From Luteimonas suaedae (GTDB lineage: Bacteria > Pseudomonadota > Gammaproteobacteria > Xanthomonadales > Xanthomonadaceae), in contig NZ_VSSP01000003.1 in NCBI RefSeq assembly GCF_008312895.1, positions 248,001-312,000 of the forward strand: a DNA stretch of 64,000 nt, given 5' to 3'. Within the stretch, counting starts at the first letter, position 1; every line of letters starts with the position of its first letter. The notes beneath the pieces are model-generated. The model searched no databases, had not been told where the DNA came from, and was given only the letters and a program-made list of their open reading frames with translations. Below are positions 8,150-17,617 of the stretch, in pieces. Made by a program: the position numbers and the translations under genes.

Positions 8150-9577
8150 CTACATTCCTGCGTGCGCGTCCGCGCCACCGCCGAATACCTTATAGAGCGT
8201 GACGCGATTGTTCGCCTCGGTCAGCCGCAAACCGATCAGCTCCTGCCGTGCTGCGTATAGCGTACGTTGCGCATCCAACGCGTCGAGGTAGCTGTCGACG
8301 CCGCTGCGGTGGCGCGCGTCGGAGAGCACGTAGGCTCGCTGGCTCGCGTCGACCAGCGCACGCTGCGCCTCCAGCCGTTCGTCGAGCTGCTCGCGTGCGG
8401 ACAACGTGTCGGCGACTTCGGCGAACGCGGTCTGGATCGCGCGTTCGTAGCCGGCGATATCGATGTCCTTCTGGATCGTCGCGACGTCGAGCTCGGCCCG
8501 CAGCGCGCCCGCCTGGAAGATCGGCAGCGTGACGGTCGGCACGAACGACCACGTACGGTTGCCGCCGTCGAACAGGTTCGACAGTTGGTCGCTGCCGCGC
8601 CCGGTCGACGCCGTCAGCGAGATCGAAGGGAAGAACGCCGCACGCGCGGCACCGATATTGGCATTGGCCGCCTGCAGGGTGAATTCGGCCGCGCGCACGT
8701 CAGGCCGCTGCAACAGCACGCGTGAATCCACATTGGGAGGCAATACCGCCAGCGCAACACCTGCATCGAGCGCGGTGTCGTCCGGCAGCAACGCAGCGTC
8801 GACTGGCGCTCCCACCACCAGCGCCAGCGCGTTGCGCGACTGCGCGAGCTGGGAGGTGAAGGCGGCCACGTCGACGCGCGCGCGCTCGACACTGGTTTGC
8901 ACCTGTGCAAGCTCGAGCCCCGACGCGACGCCCTGCGCGTGCAGGTGACCGGTCAGGCGCAAGGTTTCCTGCTGGCTCTCCAGTGTCCGCCGGGCCAGCT
9001 GCAGCCGCTGCTGGTCGGCCGACACTGCCAGCCAGGCTGCGGCAACCTCGGCCACAACGCTCAGCCGCGTGTCGCGCTGCGCTTGCTCGGTCGACAGATA
9101 TGTCGCGAGCGCCTGGTCGCTGAGGCTGCGGATGCGGCCGAACAGGTCAAGCTCCCACGCGCTGAAGCCGACCTCGACCGAAGCACTGCGCCCGACTTCG
9201 GAACTTCCGACGAAGCTGGTCGGGGCGCTGCTGCGCGCACGGGTCTCGCTGGCGGTGACGCCAACGCTCGGCAGCACGTCCGCGCGGCGGATGCGGTACT
9301 GCGCGCGCGCCTGCTCGATATTGAGCACGGCAATGCGCAGGTCGCGGTTCTCCTCCAACGCCAGCGCGATGACCTGCTGCAGGCGCGGGTCGAGGAACAC
9401 GTCGTCCCATGCGAGGCCGGCGAGGGCCGGAGCCTCGGCCGCAGTGGCGGCGCCGCCTAGATTCGCCGGCACCGGTAGCGCCGGCGTCTCGTAGCGGGGC
9501 GCGAGACTGGCGCAGCCGGCCAGCGCCGCCGCGCAGGCGAGCGCCAGTGCCAGCCGGGACAGGACGGGACGGATCAT
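8150..9577 (-). CDS. RND efflux outer-membrane factor lipoprotein (NodT/OprM type)
   Basis: 475-residue TolC-like outer-membrane channel. The N-terminus is a lipoprotein signal with lipobox LAGC, then two outer-membrane efflux repeats rich in coiled helix. Family phrases are present: WELDLFGRIR, LLQRPDVRAAE, NIGAARAAFFPSISLTAS, FDGGNRTWSF. It forms the exit duct of the tripartite pump encoded just upstream. The ATG at 9577 overlaps the pump stop by 4 bases (ATGA), so it is the last gene of the adaptor-pump-channel operon. Confidence 0.95.
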   Translation of the reverse strand: MIRPVLSRLALALACAAALAGCASLAPRYETPALPVPANLGGAATAAEAPALAGLAWDDVFLDPRLQQVIALALEENRDLRIAVLNIEQARAQYRIRRADVLPSVGVTASETRARSSAPTSFVGSSEVGRSASVEVGFSAWELDLFGRIRSLSDQALATYLSTEQAQRDTRLSVVAEVAAAWLAVSADQQRLQLARRTLESQQETLRLTGHLHAQGVASGLELAQVQTSVERARVDVAAFTSQLAQSRNALALVVGAPVDAALLPDDTALDAGVALAVLPPNVDSRVLLQRPDVRAAEFTLQAANANIGAARAAFFPSISLTASTGRGSDQLSNLFDGGNRTWSFVPTVTLPIFQAGALRAELDVATIQKDIDIAGYERAIQTAFAEVADTLSAREQLDERLEAQRALVDASQRAYVLSDARHRSGVDSYLDALDAQRTLYAARQELIGLRLTEANNRVTLYKVFGGGADAHAGM

Positions 9578-12500
9578 CGGGTCACCTCGCCGGCTAGCGG
9601 CGTGTCGTGCGTGGGCGCCGGTGTGCGGCTGGGGAACAGGCTGCGCACGATCACGTAGAACAGGGGCACGAAGAAGATGCCCAGCAGGGTCGAGACGAGG
9701 GTGCCGCCGAGGACGCCGGTGCCGAGCGAATGCCGGCCGCCGGATCCAGCGCCACTGCTGACGACCATCGGCAGCACGCCGAGCATGAACGCCAGCGAGG
9801 TCATCACGATCGGGCGCAGGCGCATACGCACGGCCTGCAGCGTGGCCTCGACCAGCGGCTTGCCCTTCTCCTCCAGCTCCTTCGCGAACTCGACGATCAG
9901 GATGCCGTTCTTCGCCGACAGGCCCATCACCGCCAGCATGCCGACCTGGAAGTAGATGTCGTTCGACAGTCCCCGAGTCCAGGTCGCCAGCAGCGCACCG
10001 ACAATGCCGACCGGCACCGCAAGCATCACCGAGACCGGGATCGACCAGCTCTCGTACAGCGCGGCCAGGCACAGGAAGACGAAGACCAGCGACAGCGCGT
10101 ACAGCAACCAGGTCTGCGCGCCGGCGGCCTGCTCCTGGTACGACAAGTCCGACCACGCGTAGCCGACCTCGTCATCGAGCCCGCCGACCAGTTCGGCGAT
10201 CGCTGCCATCGCGTCGCCTGAACTGGTGCCAGGCGCGGCATTGCCGGTGATCTCCATCGCTTCGACGCCATTGAACCGATCGAGCACCTGCGGCGCAGAC
10301 GACCAATGGGCGCTGGAGAAGGCAGAAAACGGAACCATACCGCCGTCGCCGTTGCGCACGAACCACCGACCGATGTCCTCGGGCAGCATGCGCGCATAGG
10401 CCTCGCCCTGCACGTAGACGCGCTTGACCCGGTTGTTGTTGAGGAAGTCGTTGACGTAGCTGCCGCCCATGACCGCGGCCAGCGTGCTGTTGATGTCCGA
10501 GGCGGACAGACCCAGTGCACCGGCCCTTTCGTCGTCGATGACCACGCGGTAGTTCGGCGCGTCCTCCAGGCCGTTGTAGCGGACGCTGGTGATCCGGCCA
10601 TCGCTGCTGGCGAGGTCCAGCAGCTTCGCCCGCACCGCGGCCAGCTCCGCGTGACCGTTGCCGCCGACGTCCTGCAGCTGCAGCGTGAAGCCGGCGCCGG
10701 TGCCGAGCCCGCTGATCGCCGGCGGAGAGATCGCGATCACCTGCGCATCGCGCAGCGAGCCCATCATCGTAGTGGTGATCCGGTTGGCCACGTCCTCGGC
10801 CGAGGCGTCGCGCTCGGCCCAGTCCTTGAGCCGGATGAAGCCCATCGCCGAGTTCTGGCTGCTGCCGGCGAAGCTGAAGCCGGCGATCGTCATCACGCCC
10901 TCGACTTCGGGCTGCTCCATAATGAAATCGGTGGCGGTCTCGATCGCTTGTCCGGTCCGCTGCGCGGTCGCGCCGGATGGCGTGTTGATCATCACCATCA
11001 GCATGCCCTGGTCTTCCTGCGGCAGGAATGAGCTGGGCAGGCGCCAGAACAGAAGGCCCATCAACCCGATCAGCAGTACGTAGACGATGACACCGGAGCC
11101 GCGACGTGTGGCCAGCTTGCCGACGCCGCGCTGGTAGGCGTCGGCGCTACGGTCGAATTTGCCGTTGAACCAGGCGAAGAAGCGACCGAGCACGCCCTTG
11201 GGCGATGGATGACCGCCTCTTTCGATCGGCTGGAGCAGGGTCGCGCACAATGCCGGACTCAGTGTCAACGCTACCAGGAGCGACAGGATCATCGCTGCGG
11301 CGATGGTGACGGAGAACTGCCGGTAGATCTCGCCGGTTGCGCCGCCAAAGAACGCCATGGGCAGGAAGACGGCGGTTAGCACCGTCGTGATGCCGACCAG
11401 CGCACCCGTGATCTGCCCCATCGACTTGCGGGTGGCCTCGCGCGGGGACAGCCCCTCCTCGGACATCACGCGCTCGACGTTCTCCACCACCACGATCGCG
11501 TCGTCGACCAGCAGGCCGATGGCCAGCACCATCGCGAACATCGTCAGCGTGTTGATCGAATAGCCCATCAACGCCAGCACGCCGAACGTGCCCATCAGCA
11601 CCACCGGCACCGCGATGACCGGAATCAGGGTCGCGCGCCAGTTCTGCAGGAAGAGGTACATCACCAGCACGACCAGCACGATCGCCTCGAGCAGCGTCTT
11701 GACCACTTCGGTGATCGAGATCCGGACGAACGGTGTCGTGTCGTAGGCGATCTGGTACTCCAGCCCGGCGGGGAAATACGGTTCGCGCGCCTCGAGTTCC
11801 GCCGCCACCGCTTCGGCCACCGCCAGTGCGTTTGCGCCGGTCGCCAGTTCCAGGCCCATGCCCGATGCCGGCAACCCGTTGAACCGCGCGTTGGACGCGT
11901 AGGACTCGGATCCCAGCTCGACGCGGGCGACATCGCGAAGGTGGACCGTCGCGCCGCTGGTGTCCGAGCGCAGGGTGATCGCCTCGAACTCCTCGACCGT
12001 TCGCAGTTTGCTGCGCGCAGTCACGGTGGCGTTGAGTTGCTGGCCTTCCACCGCCGGCAGCGCGCCGAGCGCACCGGAGGACACATCGGCGTTCTGCGCG
12101 GAGATCGCGGCGGCGATGTCGGAAGGCATCATCGCGTAATGGCGCATCTTCTCGGGGTCGAGCCAGATACGCATGGCGTACTGCGCGCCGAAGACGCTCG
12201 CGCCACCCACGCCACTGACCCGGCTGATCGGCTCCTGCAGGTTCGTCACCATGTAGTCGCTGATGTCGGTCGCGTCCATGCTGCCGTCGGTCGAGTTGAA
12301 CGCCAGCACCATGAACATGCTGCCACTGGCCGATTTATTGACGGTCACGCCGTTCGCGGTGACGACGTCGGGCAGCATCGGCTCGGCCTGCGCGACCCGG
12401 TTCTGCACCTGCACCTGTGCGGTGTCGGGATCGGTGCCGGAGTCGAAGGTCAGCGTCACCGACGCGGTGCCGGCCGAGCTGCTGCTCGACGACATGTACA

Positions 12501-12726
12501 GCAGGTTGTCGAGCCCGGTCATCTGCTGCTCGAGGATCTGCGTCACCGAGTTCTGCACGGTTTCGGCGGAGGCGCCGGTGTAGCTCGCGCTGACCGTGAT
12601 CGACGGCGGCGCGATGTCCGGGTACTGCTCGAGGGGCAGCGTGGAGATCGCGAGGATGCCCGCGAGCGTGATCACGATCGAGATCACCCACGCGAAGATG
12701 GGGCGGTCGATGAAGAAGCGTGCCAT
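9574..12726 (-). CDS. RND multidrug efflux pump, HAE1 family (AcrB/MexB-like)
   Basis: 1050-residue inner-membrane proton antiporter. It starts with the hallmark MARFFIDRPIFAWVISI, has twelve membrane segments with two large periplasmic loops, and carries the proton-relay pair Asp408-Asp409 in GLLVDDAIVVVEN and the matching lysine in LSAKNGILIVEFAKE. Length equals AcrB (1049). It exports drugs and other amphiphiles through the adaptor and outer-membrane factor made from the same operon. The adaptor gene ends 8 bases before this start. Substrates are not predictable; comparison with the Stenotrophomonas Sme pumps would be the natural next step. Confidence 0.96.
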   Translation of the reverse strand: MARFFIDRPIFAWVISIVITLAGILAISTLPLEQYPDIAPPSITVSASYTGASAETVQNSVTQILEQQMTGLDNLLYMSSSSSSAGTASVTLTFDSGTDPDTAQVQVQNRVAQAEPMLPDVVTANGVTVNKSASGSMFMVLAFNSTDGSMDATDISDYMVTNLQEPISRVSGVGGASVFGAQYAMRIWLDPEKMRHYAMMPSDIAAAISAQNADVSSGALGALPAVEGQQLNATVTARSKLRTVEEFEAITLRSDTSGATVHLRDVARVELGSESYASNARFNGLPASGMGLELATGANALAVAEAVAAELEAREPYFPAGLEYQIAYDTTPFVRISITEVVKTLLEAIVLVVLVMYLFLQNWRATLIPVIAVPVVLMGTFGVLALMGYSINTLTMFAMVLAIGLLVDDAIVVVENVERVMSEEGLSPREATRKSMGQITGALVGITTVLTAVFLPMAFFGGATGEIYRQFSVTIAAAMILSLLVALTLSPALCATLLQPIERGGHPSPKGVLGRFFAWFNGKFDRSADAYQRGVGKLATRRGSGVIVYVLLIGLMGLLFWRLPSSFLPQEDQGMLMVMINTPSGATAQRTGQAIETATDFIMEQPEVEGVMTIAGFSFAGSSQNSAMGFIRLKDWAERDASAEDVANRITTTMMGSLRDAQVIAISPPAISGLGTGAGFTLQLQDVGGNGHAELAAVRAKLLDLASSDGRITSVRYNGLEDAPNYRVVIDDERAGALGLSASDINSTLAAVMGGSYVNDFLNNNRVKRVYVQGEAYARMLPEDIGRWFVRNGDGGMVPFSAFSSAHWSSAPQVLDRFNGVEAMEITGNAAPGTSSGDAMAAIAELVGGLDDEVGYAWSDLSYQEQAAGAQTWLLYALSLVFVFLCLAALYESWSIPVSVMLAVPVGIVGALLATWTRGLSNDIYFQVGMLAVMGLSAKNGILIVEFAKELEEKGKPLVEATLQAVRMRLRPIVMTSLAFMLGVLPMVVSSGAGSGGRHSLGTGVLGGTLVSTLLGIFFVPLFYVIVRSLFPSRTPAPTHDTPLAGEVTR

Positions 12727-12734
12727 GACGGTCC

Positions 12735-13997
12735 TCAGCCGGCCGCGGCGTCAGCGCGCGGTACCGTATCGGCGGCGTCCGGCGATGGCGTGACGGGCTT
12801 GGCGGCATCGGGATTTGCGGCATCAGGTTTCGCCGGCGCGTCCGCAGCCTCCAAGGCGACATCGACAGTGCGGGCCTGCATGCCCGGACGCACGCGTGCG
12901 CCGCCTTCGACGATTACGTGGTCGCCGACGGCGAGGCCCTCGCTGACGACCCAGCGGTCGCCGACCGCGTCGCCGGTGCGCAGCCGACGCTGTTCGACCT
13001 TGCCGTCGGCGTTGACCACCAGTACCTGCGCCTGGCCCTTGGCATCGCGGGTGACGGCCTGCTGCGGCACAAGGATCGCCTGCTCGTCGATCGCCATGGC
13101 CAGCACCGCGCGCACGTACATGCCTGGCAGCAGCAAGTGATCGGGATTGGGCACGACAGCACGCAGGCGCACCGTGCCGGTGGCTTCGTCGACCCGCGCG
13201 TCCACGACTTCCAGCGTGCCGGCATGTGCATGGGTGCTGCCGTCCTCGAGCACCACGCGGACCTCGGCCTTGCCGTCGACGGCCTTCAGCTGGCCGGCGT
13301 CGAGCCGGCGCCGCAGCTGCAGCAGCTGCGCGCTCGACTGGCTAACGTCGACGTAGATCGGATCGAGCTGCTGGATCGTCGCCAGCACATCGGCCTGGCC
13401 CGCGCTGACCAGCGCGCCCGGCGTATAGCTCGACGTGCCGATGCGGCCGGCGATCGGCGCGGTGATGCGCGTGTAGTCGAGGTTGATGCGCGCAGTCTGC
13501 AGCGCGGCGCGCGCGGCGAGCACCGCCGCCTCGCCTTGGCGCAACGTCGCAACCGCGTCGTCGCCCTCCTGCCGGCTGATCGCGTCGAGCGCGACCAGCG
13601 CCTTGTAGCGCTCGGCCTTCGGCTTCGCCGACAGCACCGCCGCCTCGGCCTGCGCCAGATCGCCGCGCGCGGCCTCGAACGCCGCCTGGTAGGGTGCCGG
13701 ATCGATCTCGTACAGCACCTGGCCGGCCTCGACGGTCTGGCCCTCGGTGAACAGCCGCTTGCGCAGGATACCCCCCACCTGGGGTCGCACGTCGGATGTC
13801 ATATGCGCCACGGTGCGTCCCGAAAGCGTCTGATCCATCGACAGCCGCTGCGCGGCGACCGTGTATACGCCCACCTCGGGCGGCGGCTGTTCAGGCGGCG
13901 TTTTCGACGAACAGGCGGCGAAGGCCAGGGCAAGCATGCCGGCGAGCGGCAGGCAGAGGATGGGCGGTAGCGACGGGCGTGACGCGGCGGGGGGCAT
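12735..13997 (-). CDS. RND efflux periplasmic adaptor lipoprotein (AcrA/MexA-like)
   Basis: About 420 residues, a membrane-fusion protein joining the RND pump to the outer-membrane channel. The signal ends in a lipobox, LAFAAC. Then come a beta-barrel/lipoyl start (EVGVYTVAAQRL, VRPQVGGILRKRLFTEGQ), an alpha-hairpin (residues about 90-160) and the return lipoyl half (DYTRITAPIAGRIG). The C-terminal tail is rich in Ala, Pro, Asp and Lys (about 385-420) and looks disordered. I choose ATG 13997; an in-frame GTG at 14009 is possible, and neither has a strong ribosome site. It is the first gene of the operon, divergent from the sensor kinase. Confidence 0.93.
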   Translation of the reverse strand: MPPAASRPSLPPILCLPLAGMLALAFAACSSKTPPEQPPPEVGVYTVAAQRLSMDQTLSGRTVAHMTSDVRPQVGGILRKRLFTEGQTVEAGQVLYEIDPAPYQAAFEAARGDLAQAEAAVLSAKPKAERYKALVALDAISRQEGDDAVATLRQGEAAVLAARAALQTARINLDYTRITAPIAGRIGTSSYTPGALVSAGQADVLATIQQLDPIYVDVSQSSAQLLQLRRRLDAGQLKAVDGKAEVRVVLEDGSTHAHAGTLEVVDARVDEATGTVRLRAVVPNPDHLLLPGMYVRAVLAMAIDEQAILVPQQAVTRDAKGQAQVLVVNADGKVEQRRLRTGDAVGDRWVVSEGLAVGDHVIVEGGARVRPGMQARTVDVALEAADAPAKPDAANPDAAKPVTPSPDAADTVPRADAAAG

Positions 13998-14076
13998 GCA
14001 AGGGCTCACGGTCTATCGGAGGCTCGGCACGCTACGGCGTAAATGTGCAGCAAATTTGAAGGTTGGCGCCGGGTGC

Positions 14077-14105
14077 TTGCGTTCGTGTCCAACGGGAGAG
14101 CTAAT
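14077..14105 (+). promoter_or_regulatory. Putative sigma-70 promoter of the sensor kinase-regulator operon
   Basis: TTGCGT and GCTAAT hexamers separated by 17 bases, about 40 bases before the kinase ATG. The 147 bp between the adaptor and kinase starts is shared by both divergent operons, so a BaeR-type binding site would be expected here; I do not recognise a specific box. Confidence 0.45.
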
Positions 14106-14144
14106 AGCCGTCCCTCCACCGCGGCACCTCCTGCAACCCTGTCG

Positions 14145-15527
14145 ATGATCAGACCCGGCATCACCGCCAAGCTGTTCCTTGCGATTCTGGCCGCGTGTGC
14201 ATTCGTGGTGCTGGTCTATGGCGTCGCGGCGCAGATCTTCCTGCGCAGTACCTTCGTCGAGTACCTCGCCGAGCAGGATGCGGCGCGGGTGGCCGAACTG
14301 ATGCCGCGTGTGGAGGCCGGCTATGCGCGTGCCGGAAGCTGGGATCAGGTTCGCGCGAACAGAGATGGCTGGATCGCGCTGCTGCAGCCCGAGCGGGCGC
14401 CGGGTCAACCTCCGCGCGCGCCGCCGGTATCGGACCAGACTGGCGGCGTATTCCGTCTCGCGCTGCTCGACCGCGACTACGAAGTGATCCTCGGAAACCC
14501 CGATGCCGGCCGCGACGACGTGATCGAGCCCGTCGTGGTGGACGGCGAGACCGTCGGATGGATGGCGATCGTGTCGTTCGAGAAAGTGCTGGCCAGCGCC
14601 GAATCGCGGTTCTTTTCCGCGCAGTTGCGGGCGTGGTGGCTGATTGGCACCGCTTCGGTGCTGGTCGCGGCGCTGCTGGGCTGGCTGCTGTCGCGCACAC
14701 TACTGCGGCGGTTGCGTGGCCTGGCCGGTGCGACCCACCGGCTGGCCGCCGGCGACTACGCGACGCGCATCGATGCCGGTTCGCCCGACGAAATCGGGCA
14801 ACTGGCGCGCGACTTCAATCAACTTGCGCATGCGCTGGAGCACAACGAGCGCGCCAGGCGCAGCTTCATGGCGGATATTTCGCACGAACTGCGCACGCCG
14901 CTCGCCGTGCTGCGCGCCGAGCTCGAAGCGCTGCAGGACGGCATCCGGCCGATGACACCGGAATCGCTGTCATCGCTGCACCAGCAGGTAGGTCAACTCG
15001 GTCAGCTGATCGAGGATCTGCACGACCTGTCGCTGACCGACATCGGCGCGCTCGCATACCGGCGGGCCCCGATCGATCTGGCGGTGGTCCTCGACACCGT
15101 GCTCGACGGCATGCGTGCGCGCTTCGCCGCCGCCGGGTTGGCACTGCGCGCCCGACTCACGCCCGGACCGTTATTGATGACCGGTGACGAACGCCGGTTG
15201 CAGCAGCTGTTGGCAAACCTGCTGGAAAACGCGCTGCGCTACACCGACGCGGGCGGCGAGGTCATGGTGACCTGCACGCGCGGACACGGCGTGCTCCGCA
15301 TCGTCGTCGAGGACAGCGCACCGGTCGTCGAGGCCGACAAGCGGGCACGGCTGTTCGAGCGTTTCTACCGCGCCGATGCCTCGCGCAACCGCGCCAGCGG
15401 CGGTAGCGGCCTGGGACTGGCGATCTGCCGAAACATCGTCGAGGCGCACGAGGGCGACATCGTTGCCGAGGCATCGTCGCTCGGCGGCCTGCGCATCGTC
15501 CTGACGCTGCCCGCGCTGGAGGACTGA
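14145..15527 (+). CDS. Sensor histidine kinase (BaeS-like), linked to the RND pump
   Basis: 460 residues. First membrane helix about 8-32, periplasmic sensor domain about 33-160, second helix about 163-183, HAMP about 184-235, phospho-accepting His247 in DISHELRTPLA, then a HATPase_c domain with the N box (LLANLLENALRYT) and G box (SGGSGLGLAI). BaeS-type kinases answer envelope stress and toxic compounds and switch on neighbouring RND pumps; the divergent pump operon fits this. Start ATG 14145 places the first helix correctly. Its TGA overlaps the regulator ATG by one base. Confidence 0.94.
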   Translation: MIRPGITAKLFLAILAACAFVVLVYGVAAQIFLRSTFVEYLAEQDAARVAELMPRVEAGYARAGSWDQVRANRDGWIALLQPERAPGQPPRAPPVSDQTGGVFRLALLDRDYEVILGNPDAGRDDVIEPVVVDGETVGWMAIVSFEKVLASAESRFFSAQLRAWWLIGTASVLVAALLGWLLSRTLLRRLRGLAGATHRLAAGDYATRIDAGSPDEIGQLARDFNQLAHALEHNERARRSFMADISHELRTPLAVLRAELEALQDGIRPMTPESLSSLHQQVGQLGQLIEDLHDLSLTDIGALAYRRAPIDLAVVLDTVLDGMRARFAAAGLALRARLTPGPLLMTGDERRLQQLLANLLENALRYTDAGGEVMVTCTRGHGVLRIVVEDSAPVVEADKRARLFERFYRADASRNRASGGSGLGLAICRNIVEAHEGDIVAEASSLGGLRIVLTLPALED

Positions 15528-16216
15528 TGCAGGACGCGGCCGGCCATGTGTTGATCGTCGAGGACGAACCGCGGCTGGCAGCGGTGCTCGGCGAGTACCT
15601 GCAGGCGGCCGGCTACACGCACCACTGGGTCGACGATGGCGCCTGTGCAATGGACGCATTCCATGCGCAGGCGCCGGATATCGTGCTGCTGGACCTGATG
15701 CTGCCCAACCGCGACGGCATCGAGATCTGCCGCGACCTGCGCCGCCACGCGACCGTGCCGGTGATCATGGTGACCGCGCGCGCCGAGGAGATCGACCGGC
15801 TGCTCGGGCTGGAGATCGGCGCCGACGACTACATCTGCAAGCCCTTCAGCCCGCGCGAGGTCGTCGCGCGCGTTCACGCGGTCCTGCGCCGCCATCGCCT
15901 GGTTCCCGGCGACATGCCCGCACCGGGCCTCCGGATCGACGAGACCGCATGCTGCGCCAGTGTCGACGGCCGGCCGCTGGACCTGACCCAGGTCGAGTTC
16001 CGCCTGCTGCGCACGCTGGCCGCATCACCCGGGCGCGTCTATTCGCGCGAGCAGCTGATGGACCGGCTGTATGCCGACCATCGCGTCGTTACCGATCGCA
16101 CCGTCGACAGTCACGTCAAGAACCTGCGCCGCAAGCTCGCCGAGGTCGGGGGTGAGGACTGGGTCCGTTCGGTTTATGGCGTCGGCTATCGTTTCGAAAG
16201 CAATCGTTCCATCTAA
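15527..16216 (+). CDS. OmpR-family response regulator (BaeR-like)
   Basis: 229 residues: receiver domain (about 7-120) with the acidic pocket VEDE and phospho-acceptor Asp56 in LLDLMLPNRDG, conserved Lys in CKPFSP, then a winged-helix output domain ending RSVYGVGYRFE. Fused by a one-base overlap (TGATG) to the kinase, so the two are co-translated. Likely target: the divergent RND operon and its own promoter. Confidence 0.95.
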   Translation: MQDAAGHVLIVEDEPRLAAVLGEYLQAAGYTHHWVDDGACAMDAFHAQAPDIVLLDLMLPNRDGIEICRDLRRHATVPVIMVTARAEEIDRLLGLEIGADDYICKPFSPREVVARVHAVLRRHRLVPGDMPAPGLRIDETACCASVDGRPLDLTQVEFRLLRTLAASPGRVYSREQLMDRLYADHRVVTDRTVDSHVKNLRRKLAEVGGEDWVRSVYGVGYRFESNRSI

Positions 16217-16388
16217 CAGGGGCTCCTTGGGCGAATCGCAACTGCAACGAGGATCGCCCATGGAACAAGGCCGCCACGCGGGCTCCGGATATCGCCGAAG
16301 CCGCAGGGGCAGGCTCTTGAAGTCAGCCAGGTGTGGCGCCGCGCAACACCATCTGGCGGCCAGATGTGACGCAACCCGAAGAGCCCGC

Positions 16389-16405
16389 CCCGGACTTGAT
16401 CCGGG
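16389..16405. repeat. REP-like hairpin
   Basis: CCCGGA-CTTGA-TCCGGG is a perfect 6-bp stem in the gap between two convergent genes (regulator and phosphatase). This CCGGACTTGATCCGG unit resembles widespread intergenic repeat hairpins of proteobacteria. There is no T-run, so it is more likely a repeat than a simple terminator. Confidence 0.5.
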
Positions 16406-16480
16406 AGCCGGACCTGACCCATGGGCGCCGCCCGATTCGGCCACTGTCGCCCACGGCACCGGCGTTCCGCTCGATCTGGA

Positions 16481-17599
16481 TTACCGCGCCGGCTCCAGGT
16501 ACATCCCCTGGAGCGCGATCCGGTCGGCGGGGGAGACACCCAGCTCGCGCTCGATATAGGCGTCGATGGAACCGTAGTCGGCGCGGATCTGGTCGAAGGC
16601 CGAGTGCAGATACACCGGGTCCGTGCCCATCAGCGCATCGACCGCCTCCGGCGGCAGCTTCGCGAAGGCCGCGGCGGTGGGGTCCGCGGCTTTATCGCCG
16701 GTGGGATCGCTGCTGCGCTGGCGCAGTTTCTGCAGGCTGGGCACGCGCTGCGACATGGCGTAGTCGGCGATCACCGTGTCCTGGGGCACGCCCAGCGTGG
16801 TCAGCACCAGCGCGGCCAGCAGGCCGGTGCGGTCCTTGCCGGCACTGCAGTTGAACAGCAGGCCGTCACCGGCCTTCAACGCGTCGAATGCGGTGCGGTA
16901 GCGCGGCGCGAACTCCTTCGGCATGGTGCGATAGAAACCGGACATCATCCGGATCGCCGCCTCCTTCGGGTCGCCGCCGCCGGCGAAAGCCCGCTTCAAG
17001 ATGTCGCCATCGAATTTCAGCTCGTAGTCCCAGGACAGGTACTCCACCTCCTGGCCGATGCGGTTGGCCTGCGTCGGTGCGGCGTTTCGCTCCTGGGGCC
17101 TACGCAGATCGCAGATGGTCTTGATGCCGAGACGTTGCAGATAGGCGTAATCGCCGTCGGTCAGGGTGTCCATCGCACCGGAGCGGAACAGCCTGCCCCA
17201 GCGCACCTGACGGCCGTCGCCGGCCTGGTAGCCGCCCAGGTCGCGGAAATTGATGCCGCCCTCGAGCGGCAGCACGCGCTCGCCGATCAGGCTCTCGCGG
17301 CCTTCGTCATCCTTGATGCGCACGTAGGGTCGCACGTCTGCCGCGTGCTCGATCTCGATGCGGCCGGACGCGCCGTTCACCGGTGACACCGAGGCCGGCA
17401 GGGGCGCATCGATGCGATCGGACACGGCGATCCGGTACTGCTCACCGGCCACCGCCGCACCGGTCCAGACCACGGCGATGCGGGTGGGGCCGAGGCGCTC
17501 GATCTGCAAGTCGCGCGGCAGTTCGGCCACGGCAGGCAGCGCGCATGAGCACAGGGCCAGTGCGAGCGTGCGCCGTTTCAGGGTATGGGCAGTCTTCAT
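16481..17599 (-). CDS. Exported tyrosine-protein phosphatase (Y_phosphatase3 family)
   Basis: 372 residues with a signal peptide (cleavage near residue 25, LPAVAEL). A small beta-rich segment (about 30-105) precedes the phosphatase domain. Landmarks are GGINFRDLGGY at about 114-124 and the P-loop FNCSAGKDRTG with Cys251. The residue before the cysteine is Asn, where many members have His. The gene ends a two-gene unit starting 18 bases after the TonB receptor stop. TonB receptor plus secreted phosphatase suggests release and uptake of a phosphorylated nutrient such as an inositol phosphate; that is inference. Confidence 0.88.
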   Translation of the reverse strand: MKTAHTLKRRTLALALCSCALPAVAELPRDLQIERLGPTRIAVVWTGAAVAGEQYRIAVSDRIDAPLPASVSPVNGASGRIEIEHAADVRPYVRIKDDEGRESLIGERVLPLEGGINFRDLGGYQAGDGRQVRWGRLFRSGAMDTLTDGDYAYLQRLGIKTICDLRRPQERNAAPTQANRIGQEVEYLSWDYELKFDGDILKRAFAGGGDPKEAAIRMMSGFYRTMPKEFAPRYRTAFDALKAGDGLLFNCSAGKDRTGLLAALVLTTLGVPQDTVIADYAMSQRVPSLQKLRQRSSDPTGDKAADPTAAAFAKLPPEAVDALMGTDPVYLHSAFDQIRADYGSIDAYIERELGVSPADRIALQGMYLEPAR

Positions 17600-17617
17600 G
17601 GTTCTTCCTCTTTGTGA

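Noticed and set aside
7980..8195. 71-codon plus-strand frame before the pump operon end
   Set aside because: No ribosome site, no domain, and it runs into the convergent gene.
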